From contig JAIDFQ010000006.1 in the NCBI GenBank assembly GCA_029054245.1, forward strand, positions 1-64,000: a DNA stretch of 64,000 bases. The letters are read 5' to 3'. This DNA comes from Lachnospiraceae bacterium (GTDB lineage: Bacteria; Bacillota; Clostridia; Lachnospirales; Lachnospiraceae). The first letter of the stretch is position 1. Every line of letters starts with the position of its first letter. The position numbers and the translations under genes were made by a program. This document shows, piece after piece, positions 1 to 7,234 of this stretch. Below the pieces are notes generated by a model that was not told the DNA's origin, made no database searches, and saw nothing but the letters and a program-made list of their open reading frames with translations.

Positions 1-2
1 TC

Positions 3-104
3 ATAGGCGGCAGCATTGAAGTCTGCATTATACATTTCTTCCCATATGCCAAGAAATTCTATTGTATTCTTGTTGCGCAGCCATTTTTCTATCAGGGATT
101 CCTT
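3..104 (-). pseudogene. KilA-N domain fragment, cut by window edge
   Basis: The minus strand encodes about 34 residues (IEKWLRNKNTIEF, then LGIWEEMYNADFN) that read like the core of the KilA-N DNA-binding domain found in phage and mobile-element proteins. No start codon is available. The frame is closed upstream by the TGA at 105-107, which is also the stop of the Nudix gene, so the N-terminal part of this protein is missing. The rest may continue beyond the left edge. I infer a truncated remnant joined to the Nudix gene by recombination. Family recognition is by eye only. Confidence 0.5.
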
Positions 105-554
105 TCATTTAATAATCACATTCCATTTACCGTTTTCAATTACATATTGAAATTCCGTTAAATTATCATCTTCCATCACTTGAAGAAGTGGCAGTAGGTC
201 ATTTACAGTATTCATCTTTAGCAGGTCTGACTTTTTTACCCAAACCATTTCTCCCTCCTCTGATGATGTTACTTCTCCGAGAAATTCGTCTGTATGAAAT
301 AAAAATACAATATACCGCCCATTCTCAATGGGAATTTGCTTGATTCCACATAATCTTGGATTCTGAATATCAAGTCCCGTTTCCTCTTTCATTTCCCGAA
401 TGACAGCATCTATGATAGATTCATTTTTTTCAATATGTCCTCCGGGCAAAGTCAAACCTTTCCAATCCTCTTTTAATCTGTTTTGTAGAAGGTAATTATC
501 ATTTTGATGTATCAGGCATAAAACCGTTAATTCTACATTTTCTGTTCTCTGCAC
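105..554 (-). CDS. Nudix hydrolase (8-oxo-dGTP/MutT-like)
   Basis: A 149-residue protein with a clear Nudix box: GGHIEKNES followed by REMKEETGL at about residues 37-60. Nudix enzymes hydrolyse nucleoside diphosphates linked to another group; the substrate cannot be read from this sequence. The start is a GTG at 552-554, with a GGAG ribosome-binding site seven bases upstream lying inside the stop region of the HAD gene, so the two are probably translationally coupled. It is the last gene of a compact minus-strand cluster (Nudix, HAD, Nudix). Its stop abuts a KilA-N fragment. Confidence 0.85.
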   Translation of the reverse strand: MQRTENVELTVLCLIHQNDNYLLQNRLKEDWKGLTLPGGHIEKNESIIDAVIREMKEETGLDIQNPRLCGIKQIPIENGRYIVFLFHTDEFLGEVTSSEEGEMVWVKKSDLLKMNTVNDLLPLLQVMEDDNLTEFQYVIENGKWNVIIK

Positions 555-557
555 ACG

Positions 558-1277
558 CTATTTCTCCATGTACCGTTCTATTTCATTCCAGGTCTTTACC
601 GTCAAGATATTTGTATCTTCTGTGTAAGGCAAATCAATCGCCCCTATGTACCATATTGGCAGTAGACCGGCATTTAAGGCGCCTTTTACATCGCATTCAT
701 ACTGGTCTCCGATGTACCAGACTTCATCCGGCTCTAATCCAGCTTTTTCCAAAGCTAAACCAAATATTCTTTTGTTTGGCTTGCGGAAAATATAATTGCT
801 TGAGGTAATGATAAATTCAAAAGCATTTTCCGGAAGCAGTCTGTTGATACGTTCTGCAACCACAGAAGAAGCATAAGAAATATTGCTGATTACGCCTGTG
901 CGGATACCTTTGTTTTTCAAATATCCCAAAAAATCTTTGATACCCGCTGTAGGCATTCCCGGAGCAGCGGCATTCCAGAATACGGTATCAATTTCGGAGT
1001 TGCTTAATGCAATCTCTATTCCCTGCGATTCATAAAGGTAAGGTGTAAACATAGTATTGGGTATCTCTATCTGAAATAAGTGTCTTTTTTCAGGATCAAA
1101 TCTCCCGAATTCCTGATTGATTTCATTTGCTTTAGCTTGCACCTGCTCTGCCGACAAATGATACTTATTTCTCGTAGCATACTGTAAGACAGCCTCTGTT
1201 CCCTTTACGCCGTCAAATTTCTGTTCTGCAATCAGTGTCTGACCATAATCAAACAATATCATTTTGGGTATTTTCAT
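558..1277 (-). CDS. HAD-family hydrolase (phosphatase)
   Basis: A 239-residue cytosolic HAD-superfamily hydrolase. Motif I is present but altered: FDYGQTL instead of the usual DxDxT, so the second acidic residue (general acid/base) is a Tyr-Gly replacement, as in some divergent HADs. Later motifs are recognisable: VISNIS (motif II), a Lys in FRKPNKRIF (motif III) and WYIGDQYECDVKGALNAG (motif IV). I chose the ATG at 1277 because AGGAGGT-like bases lie eight bases upstream; a start at 1298 lacks this. It overlaps the upstream Nudix gene by 29 bases, indicating coupling. The substrate is unknown, probably a small phosphate ester. Confidence 0.8.
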   Translation of the reverse strand: MKIPKMILFDYGQTLIAEQKFDGVKGTEAVLQYATRNKYHLSAEQVQAKANEINQEFGRFDPEKRHLFQIEIPNTMFTPYLYESQGIEIALSNSEIDTVFWNAAAPGMPTAGIKDFLGYLKNKGIRTGVISNISYASSVVAERINRLLPENAFEFIITSSNYIFRKPNKRIFGLALEKAGLEPDEVWYIGDQYECDVKGALNAGLLPIWYIGAIDLPYTEDTNILTVKTWNEIERYMEK

Positions 1278-1824
1278 GCAATTTACCTCCACATTCAAAA
1301 TATCCCTCTTGTATCAGTAATTCCAATACAAGTGCCTCTCGTTCCAACATTATCTGAGTGAAATCATCCAGTATCGTTTCCCTGTTTACATCTATCGCAA
1401 GTTGCGGCTTCAGGAATTCAAGCGTAAAGCCTTCGTCCGCTTCATACTTGTCCAAATTTTGTTGTTCTATATCCTTTTTCACGCTACACAGGAAATAATA
1501 ATTATCCTGTATAAAAATATCCTCTTTTGTACCTTTCTGAATGCGATGAACCTGCCCATATTCCTGAATGGAATCTTTAATAACACATAACCCCGTTTCC
1601 TCTAATACTTCTCTTATCAATGCATCTTCCATACATTCATCAGTTTCTATACCTCCACCCGGAAATTTATAATAATTATATTTCTTACTATATACCATTG
1701 CTATTTTTCCATCTTTAATGATGACAGCTCTTGCAGAAGGTCTGCTAAAAACGCTCCCGTTAGGGACATAATCTTTTTTGTCCATTTCAAATAAAATACG
1801 CATTTTATAATCTTCTACTTTCAT
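1249..1824 (-). CDS. Nudix hydrolase
   Basis: A 191-residue protein with a second, different Nudix box in the cluster: FPGGGIETDECMEDAL followed by REVLEETGL. The preceding motif (KYNYYKFPGGG) is typical of small-molecule Nudix pyrophosphatases. The ATG at 1824 is preferred over a GTG at 1851 because AGAAGGA lies seven bases upstream. The 3' end overlaps the HAD gene. A Nudix-HAD-Nudix arrangement suggests sequential removal of phosphates from a nucleotide-like substrate, but this is inference. Confidence 0.85.
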   Translation of the reverse strand: MKVEDYKMRILFEMDKKDYVPNGSVFSRPSARAVIIKDGKIAMVYSKKYNYYKFPGGGIETDECMEDALIREVLEETGLCVIKDSIQEYGQVHRIQKGTKEDIFIQDNYYFLCSVKKDIEQQNLDKYEADEGFTLEFLKPQLAIDVNRETILDDFTQIMLEREALVLELLIQEGYFECGGKLHENTQNDIV

Positions 1825-1871
1825 AAGTTTATCCTTCTTGATTGTATCCACTCTGTAAAAAACAACTTGGC

Positions 1872-2426
1872 TTATTCGTTATTCATAAAAAAATCATATA
1901 TACTATTTAATCCCATAAGTGTGTTTTTGTCATTTATTGCAGGTCTTGTATTAGTGTTATGGCTATATACAACTTCATGAATGTTACTGCAGTTCATATG
2001 ATGTAAAAGCGTACATGCTGTACTGTATGCTTTGTCTATATGACCGTCACCACCTCCAACTAATATAACTGCTCCTTTCTTAGATTTTGCAACAGGTTCT
2101 TCATTCCTAAAAAATCTAGCACAAAAATATGTTTGAAGTCTGCTCCCAACATCTAATAATTTTCCGGTCAACTCCGAAAAATAGAGCGGTGAAGCAATTA
2201 AAATGTTATCGCATTCCTGTATGTATTTATATATTTCCTGCATTTCATCATTTATTGAACAGCCATTATTTTTCCAACAGTTCCGACAATCAAGGCAAGC
2301 CGAAATATTACATCTATATGCATCAACAATTTTATATTCATCTATCTTTTTTTCGGTAAATTTCTTAATAAGACTACTTGTATCACCATTTATTCTTGGA
2401 GAACCATTCAATATCAAAGTTTTCAT
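1872..2426 (-). CDS. NAD(P)H-dependent FMN reductase-type flavoprotein
   Basis: A 184-residue flavodoxin-fold oxidoreductase. The N-terminus LILNGSPRINGDTSSL is the phosphate-binding loop for FMN, and ASPLYFSELTGKLLD is the second flavin-contact segment. A cysteine cluster, CNISACLDCRNCWKNNGC at about residues 39-56, resembles that of iron-sulfur flavoproteins, so it could carry a [4Fe-4S] cluster. It ends 48 bases upstream of the Nudix-HAD-Nudix genes on the same strand and may head that transcript. The electron acceptor is unknown. Confidence 0.75.
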   Translation of the reverse strand: MKTLILNGSPRINGDTSSLIKKFTEKKIDEYKIVDAYRCNISACLDCRNCWKNNGCSINDEMQEIYKYIQECDNILIASPLYFSELTGKLLDVGSRLQTYFCARFFRNEEPVAKSKKGAVILVGGGDGHIDKAYSTACTLLHHMNCSNIHEVVYSHNTNTRPAINDKNTLMGLNSIYDFFMNNE

Positions 2427-2531
2427 AACAACCCCATTTCGGCTCTTGTAAATAATCAGTTACAAATCTATTATATCATATTTGGGGTGTTCATCATCAA
2501 AAAGTTATTATACTTAACAAAGACCAAAGGA

Positions 2532-3833
2532 CTATCTTGCCCCTCGGTCTTTTCCCTTAAGAGTCCCTTGTTGTTGGTAATCTGCGGTTTTCTTTGGCGG
2601 ATTCCTCAACCGCTCAAGCACACTTTCCTTATTTTGCTTTTGATTATCATCCCCATAAGTTTTTTCCCATTTAGTCACTTGTTCCTTACATGCGATATAG
2701 GAGTTGTAGGATTTGCGGTAAATCTGGTAAAATTCCTGCACATTTTGATAACCGTATCTTTTGATGATACCCGACAAACCGATTTTCAAAAGGTCTATTT
2801 CCTCGTTCTTGCGGTCAATTCTGTTTTGCAGTTCCCCTTTCTTCGTCAGTTTTGCAAGTCCCTTCAGGCTGTCACGTTCCAGTTCCAACCCATTGCGTTC
2901 CTTCTCTGCGTCAAAGATAATCCCATTTTGGCGGTTTAATTCCTTATAAATCTTCAGCAGTTTTGGATATGTGGCGGCTTCAGCGGACATCACAGGCTTG
3001 GGCGGTATCTGCGGTGTTGCCTGTTCTGTTACCTGTGTTTGTGGCTGTAACTCCTGTTTTTGTTCTGACGGATTAACAGTCAATTCTTTAAGGAGATTAT
3101 GCTCCTGCTTTGGCGTTTTATCCGTTTGTGGTATTTTTTCTGGCGTTCTTTCCTCGCTTGGTTCTGTAACCGTCTGTACCACTTCTTTCTCAAAAAACTT
3201 TGCCGACAGTTCCCTCGACTTATCCAATACTTTAGAAATCAGCAACGCCAGCGCCGTAACAGCAGTCATTATAATACTTCCCAGACGTTCCGGCTGACTG
3301 CCGAATATATCAACGGATTCTCTGATGCGATCTGTGATATATTTTTTCTTTATCTGTTGTATCTCCGTTTCAGAAACACCGCTGACAATCGCCCTGTCTA
3401 CTTCACAATTCCAGCGCATACGCATTTCGTTATCGGTCTGTATCTGTTCCGCTTTCGGGTTGTTCTTCCCTATCTTCTTGGTGGCAAGATACAATCCGCT
3501 ACTGTCGAACACATGGAGTTTTTCTTTGTCGTCTTTTACTAAAAGATTGATAAGATCAGTATAGAAATGCTTTACCTCGTCAACAAAATCCTCCTGCTTG
3601 AACAGTTTATTTTTGGCGGTAAAGAGAGTGCGCTCATAGACTTCGCCTTTTTTCACAATCTTACAGCCTTTGTGAACGTCTCCGTTTTCGTCAAGTATCT
3701 CTTTTTTCGTGCGGACGTGTTTTTCCTGCTTTGCGTGGCTAGATATATAGGTAATCCTGCCCCTGACATCAGGCAGCTTACTCATGCGGATAAATGAATG
3801 TCTCTGTATTGTGCTTTGTCCTCCCTCCTGCAA
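2532..3833 (-). pseudogene. MobL-type relaxase with internal deletion of the catalytic core
   Basis: The 433-codon frame begins with the typical MobL relaxase N-terminus (QRHSFIRMSKLPDVRGR, ITYISSHAKQE) and then jumps directly to segments normally found far downstream (KHVRTKKEI, KKGEVYERTLFTAK, YLATKKIGKNNPKA, WNCEVDRAIVSGV). The intervening region, including the metal-binding HxH motif needed for DNA nicking, is absent. The junction lies near 3718-3726 and keeps the frame. Residues after about 250 are a Pro/Gln-rich linker and coiled coil. The frame's first codon is TTG at 3831-3833, and a GGAGGGAGG lies inside its first codons, so the true start is unclear. It probably no longer functions as a relaxase. 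Confidence 0.7.
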
Positions 3834-3894
3834 ATGGCAGTATCAGATCGGAGCAAGCGGAGGTACGGCGGGACAGATTGTGAATGGGCGACAT

Positions 3895-4039
3895 AGGCGG
3901 TATGTTTACAAACATATCCGCCTTGTGGCGATCAATTCAAATGCGTCAGCATTTGTAATTCACGCTTGCGTGAATTTGCTCCCCGCAGGGGCGAAATCCC
4001 CATTGCATAAACGAAGTTTGTGCAATGGGTGTATTTCGC
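3895..4039. other. Array of five hairpins upstream of the relaxase (candidate oriT)
   Basis: Five inverted repeats stand in a row. They are AGGCGGTATGTTT with its near complement (3895-3923), CAAATGC/GCATTTG (3938-3955), AATTCACGC/GCGTGAATT (3957-3976), CCCC/GGGG (3981-3991), and a large nested stem whose outer arms GCGAAAT/ATTTCGC enclose CCCATTGCA/TGCAATGGG (3991-4039). The position just upstream of a relaxase gene fits an origin of transfer with its relaxosome sites. That role is inferred; the hairpins themselves are seen directly. Confidence 0.55.
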
Positions 4040-4115
4040 TCTCAAACGCCAAGGGCTTTAAGAGAAAGGAATCTCCCCTATAGACACTCGAGTTATGCCT
4101 GTAAATACTGTAACC

Positions 4116-4229
4116 ATGATAGAAAAAGTGATGTCATTACGTCATTTGTGATGGCAAAAAACGCTATCACTTCGCCTAAAATGATGCCGCTATGATAGCA
4201 AAAAGCGATGGCGCTTATGATAGCAAAAA
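4116..4229 (+). repeat. Four iteron-like direct repeats
   Basis: Copies of a 12-13 base motif, ATGATAGCAAAAA, occur at 4192-4204 and 4217-4229 (identical), at 4116-4127 (ATGATAGAAAAA) and at 4148-4160 (GTGATGGCAAAAA). Spacings are 32, 44 and 25 bases. They lie in a 720-base gene-free stretch between the relaxase and xis. Such arrays bind replication initiators or integrase/excisionase; no initiator gene is seen in the window, so the binding protein is unknown. Confidence 0.5.
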
Positions 4230-4455
4230 ATTCCATCATGCTATCCAAAAGTGCCAGTCTGAAACTTCTTTCAACTAAAAATGAAGAAAATGAGTTGAAC
4301 TTTTACAGTCACTTTATGCTGTATTGAAAACGCTGCAAAAACATCAGTTGACTTTTTCAACCGAAATACAGAAATCAGTCGATTTTTTAAGTCCGTTTTT
4401 GTCAGATGGACTTATTTTTTCAACCCACTTTCTGCCCGTCTCCGCAAATTTCCGC

Positions 4456-4484
4456 TTGTACCGGAAGGAAGCACATGATATAAT
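4456..4484 (+). promoter_or_regulatory. Extended -10 promoter
   Basis: TTGTAC (4456-4461) and TATAAT (4479-4484) are separated by exactly 17 bases, and TG one base before the -10 gives the extended form TGATATAAT. Transcription would begin near 4491 and run into the terminator at 4531-4558. Confidence 0.55.
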
Positions 4485-4490
4485 CTATTT

Positions 4491-4558
4491 GCGTGTAGGT
4501 ATATCATGGCTTCGGTCTGATACATACCTGAGGCGGTTTCGTAGGAAGCCGCCTTTTA
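4491..4558 (+). ncRNA. Candidate 68-nt structured RNA with its own terminator
   Basis: Between a strong promoter and a rho-independent terminator lies a short region with no reading frame. It folds as AGGTAT...ATACCT enclosing ATCA/TGAT and a C(UUCG)G tetraloop, followed by the terminator hairpin AGGCGGTTTC/GAAGCCGCCT and TTTT. It sits 3' of and antisense to the xis gene end. It could be a small regulatory RNA of the mobile element. The structure is seen by eye; expression is unknown. Confidence 0.4.
4531..4558 (+). terminator. Rho-independent terminator
   Basis: A ten-base stem, AGGCGGTTTC with GAAGCCGCCT, and a four-base loop are followed by TTTT on the plus strand. It ends the short transcript that starts near 4491. 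Confidence 0.7.
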
Positions 4559-4786
4559 TACTGCTGATTTTCGTGTTACCGCTTTTACATCGCTTTTATC
4601 CCGTAGGTTCTTCCCCTCGTTCACTTCCATGAACTTCTCAAGAATATCGCTTTTGATAAGTACCTTTCGCCCGACTTTCAGGACTGGCAGCTTTCCCCAT
4701 TCCACAAGATTTCTCATGGTGTTCCTGCCAATCCCCGTATACTCGGACGCCTCCTCGATTGTCATTGCAATCTTCGTTTCTGTCAT
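4556..4786 (-). CDS. xis: Excisionase-family HTH protein
   Basis: A 76-residue protein with a MerR-like helix-turn-helix (TIEEASEYTGIGRNTMRNLV at residues 9-28) followed by LPVLKVGRKVLI, the wing typical of the excisionase/HTH_17 family. It would bind DNA at the element ends and direct the integrase towards excision. The ATG at 4786 has GGAGGG six bases upstream. It is transcribed divergently from the repressor gene, from a consensus promoter whose flanks carry palindromic operators. Confidence 0.8.
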   Translation of the reverse strand: MTETKIAMTIEEASEYTGIGRNTMRNLVEWGKLPVLKVGRKVLIKSDILEKFMEVNEGKNLRDKSDVKAVTRKSAV

Positions 4787-4803
4787 CAACTTCCCTCCTT
4801 TTT

Positions 4804-4930
4804 AATTGCATTACGCAATTTTGCATGTGCTGATACTATACCGCTTTTATATTTCCTTGTCAAGCATTATGATAATGCAAAAATTATTTTTAGATTGCAT
4901 ATTGCATTATTACTTTTTGTGTGGTATAGT
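4804..4930. promoter_or_regulatory. Divergent xis/repressor promoters with operator palindromes
   Basis: The minus-strand promoter for xis is TTGACA (4858-4863), 17 bases, TATAGT (4835-4840). The plus-strand promoter for the repressor is TTGCAT (4902-4907), 17 bases, TATAGT (4925-4930). Three related palindromic or repeat sites overlap them: AATTGC/GCAATT (4804-4820), GCATTAT/ATAATGC (4864-4878), and a tandem TTGCAT copy (4894-4910). These look like operators of the adjacent XRE protein, allowing one repressor to control both directions. Confidence 0.65.
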
Positions 4931-4961
4931 ATGAACATACCGACAAAGGAGGCGTATCAAC

Positions 4962-5591
4962 ATGAAAGATAAAGAATTGCGCAAGCTGATCGGTAGCAGG
5001 GCAAAACAGCGGAGGGTTGAGTTGGGATTAAACCAGCCTTATGTCGCAGAGAAGATGGGAGTAGCCACTTCCACGATCGTGCGTTATGAGGCAGGGACAA
5101 TCGACAACACAAAGAAGCTGGTTTTGGAAGGTCTGTCGGAAGCACTCCATGTGTCTGTGGAATGGTTAAAAGGGGAAGCAGAAGAATACGAAACGAACAT
5201 TACGGATAAAAGGGAATTATTCATTCGTGATGTGATGTCCTCCATTCTCGCTAAGTTACCTTTTGACATGGAACAGGCAGAGTCAGACTTTACAAAGGAT
5301 TTACTGCTGCTGATGTTGAGGGAGTATGAGTTGTTCGTGGATTCTTTCCAGTTTGCCTGCAAGAATTTCAAGGACAATGTAGAAAATGCCGCACTCGCCC
5401 GGACAATGGGGTTTGAATCGAATAAGGAATATAACGAGATTATGTTCCTTCGGGAAATCACCCACACTGTAAATATGTTTAATGATATGGGCGACATTGT
5501 GAGGCTCTATTCCAAAAATCCCGAAACAGCCACCGTAAGGCTTGCAAATCTTCTTTCTATGGTATCAGGGGATAAATCCGAATCGGTATAG
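4962..5591 (+). CDS. XRE-family HTH transcriptional repressor
   Basis: A 209-residue protein with an N-terminal lambda-repressor-like helix-turn-helix (residues 6-60: SRAKQRRVELGLNQPYVAEK followed by MGVATSTIVRYEAG). The C-terminal 140 residues are helical, without the Ser-Lys autoprotease of LexA/CI types. AAAGGAGG precedes the ATG. It is placed between xis and int and divergent from xis, as expected for the lysogeny-type regulator of an integrative element. It probably binds the TTGCAT-containing sites in its own promoter. Confidence 0.8.
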   Translation: MKDKELRKLIGSRAKQRRVELGLNQPYVAEKMGVATSTIVRYEAGTIDNTKKLVLEGLSEALHVSVEWLKGEAEEYETNITDKRELFIRDVMSSILAKLPFDMEQAESDFTKDLLLLMLREYELFVDSFQFACKNFKDNVENAALARTMGFESNKEYNEIMFLREITHTVNMFNDMGDIVRLYSKNPETATVRLANLLSMVSGDKSESV

Positions 5592-5595
5592 TAAA

Positions 5596-5673
5596 GCAAT
5601 CGGAGTCATGATATACTTACACGCAGAAAGCATTTCATCAGTTCCGATTGCCCGTTATCGAAAAGAGAACGGA
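5596..5673 (+). promoter_or_regulatory. Inverted repeats in the int leader
   Basis: GCAATCGGA (5596-5604) and TCCGATTGC (5643-5651) are exact complements 38 bases apart. Directly after them CCGTT (5652-5656) can pair with AACGG (5669-5673), leaving the only purine-rich ribosome-binding candidate of int in the loop. The leader could control integrase translation. This is inference from sequence only. Confidence 0.35.
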
Positions 5674-5675
5674 TT

Positions 5676-6975
5676 ATGGCAAAAGGTTCTGTAAGAAAAA
5701 AAAGGAAAGAAATGGTACTACCGCTTCTATGTGGAGGACGCAAGCGGCAACCTGGTACAGAAAGAGTTTACGGGTACGGAAAGCAAGAGCGAGACGGAAA
5801 AGCTGTTAAGGCAGGCAATGGAGGATTACGAGGAAAAGAAGTTTATTGCAAAGGCTGACAACATCACGCTTGGGGAGCTGCTCGATATTTGGGCGGAGGA
5901 AGAATTAAAGGTCGGCACACTCAGCAACGGTACGGTGGAAAATTATCTCGGTGCGATACGGTGCATTAAGAAACACCCTGTTGCTGACCGAAGGTTAAAA
6001 ACTGTAACAGCGGAGCATTTGCAGACATTCCTTGACCTGCTTACTTTCGGAGGAACTTATCCCGATGGAAAAGTCAAAAAAGGATTGAGCAAAGACTATA
6101 TCCACTCTTTCTCAGCGGTTTTACAGCAGTCGTTCCGTTTTGCGGTATTCCCAAAGCAACTGATTACGTTCAATCCAATGCAGTACATCAAACTGAAACG
6201 AAAGGCAGAGGAAGTTGATTTGTTTTCAGAGGAAGACATGGGACAGTCAGGCACGCAGCCTATTTCCCATGATGATTATGAGAAACTTATCGCTTATCTT
6301 AAAAAGAAAAATGTTTCTGCGGTTCTGCCAATACAGATAGCTTACTATGCAGGTCTTAGGATTGGCGAAGTATGCGGGCTGACCTGGCAGGACATCAACC
6401 TTGAGGAACAGTATTTAACGGTAAAACGGAGTGTCCGTTATGACGGTGCAAAGCATAAAACGATTATCGGACCGACAAAACGCAAAAAGGTTCGGGTGGT
6501 TGATTTTGGGGACACGCTTACCGCCATACTGAAAAAGGCAAGGAAAGAACAGCTTAAAAATCAGATGCAGTACGGAGAACTGTACCAACGCAATTACTAC
6601 AAAGAAGTGCAGGATAAAAACAGGGTTTACTATGAGTATTACAGCTTGGAAAACACGCAGGATATTCCAGCGGATTACAACGAAATTTCATTTGTATGTT
6701 TAAGACCGGACGGCTGCCTTGAAACGCCGAGTACATTGAGTATCGTCTGCCGGACACTTGCAAAGAAACTGGACGGGTTTGAGGGCTTTCACTTCCACCA
6801 GCTTCGCCATACTTATACAAGCAACCTGCTGTCAAACGGCGCAGCACCGAAAGATGTGCAGGAACTCTTGGGACACTCTGACGTAAGTACCACAATGAAT
6901 GTGTATGCCCATGCCACAAGGGAGGCAAAACGGACTTCCGCAAGGCTCTTGGATAAGGTGGCAGGCAACGATTAA
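5676..6975 (+). pseudogene. int: Tyrosine integrase with a +1 frameshift in a poly-A tract
   Basis: The natural start is the ATG at 5676 (MAKGSVRK), but a run of eight A at about 5696-5703 shifts the frame. With seven A the frame would run on to WYYRFYVEDASGN and give a continuous 432-residue integrase. The remaining frame (from the GTG at 5731) holds the SAM-like core-binding domain and the catalytic domain: Arg in GLRIGEVCGLTW, HxxR in HFHQLRHTYTSNLL, and the His and Tyr of LGHSDVSTTMNVYAH. It is most like integrases of Gram-positive integrative elements. The shift could be a real mutation, a sequencing error or slippage-tolerated. Confidence 0.8.
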
Positions 6976-6985
6976 TACATTCAGA

Positions 6986-7087
6986 AAAACTTTCCCTTGT
7001 AAACTGCCCATAAGGGCAAAAACAAGGGAAAATACATATCAATTCACTGTATGAGGCTTGAAAAGCCTTGAAAAATAGGGAAAGTTT
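6986..7087. repeat. Inverted repeats beyond int (possible integrase arm sites)
   Basis: TTTCCCTTGT (6991-7000) pairs with ACAAGGGAAA (7022-7031), and inside it GCCC pairs with GGGC. In addition AAACTTTCCC (ending at 6996) is the exact complement of GGGAAAGTTT (7078-7087). There is no T-run after the hairpin, so a terminator is less likely than recombinase binding sites at the element end. The rest of 6976-7234 shows no gene. Confidence 0.35.
7056..7071 (+). other. Candidate attachment site next to int
   Basis: GCTTGAAAAGCCTTGA here matches 15 of 16 bases of the left arm and spacer of the palindromic site at 10183-10206. It lies 80 bases after the integrase stop, where an element end is expected. 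Only one arm of the palindrome is kept, as in a hybrid attL/attR site. Confidence 0.4.
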
Positions 7088-7234
7088 AATATTTTCATCT
7101 GCAAATTCCGATTTGTCGATGGCTTTATTATTATAGCGTTTCATTCCCCAAAATGAAATAGACTTCTTTGCACTTAATAAAACAAAATTGGAGAAAAAAG
7201 ATGGCATAAAGCCACCCTTTCTTAAAGATATGTG

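Noticed and set aside
5084-5497. Minus-strand frame of 137 codons inside the repressor gene
   Set aside because: Antisense shadow of the XRE gene; no start signal.
5676-6975. Programmed frameshift in int
   Set aside because: Possible in an A8 tract, but no stimulatory structure or family precedent is visible, so mutation or sequence error is more likely.
6991-7031. Rho-independent terminator after int
   Set aside because: The stem is strong but no T-run follows on either strand; recombinase sites fit better.
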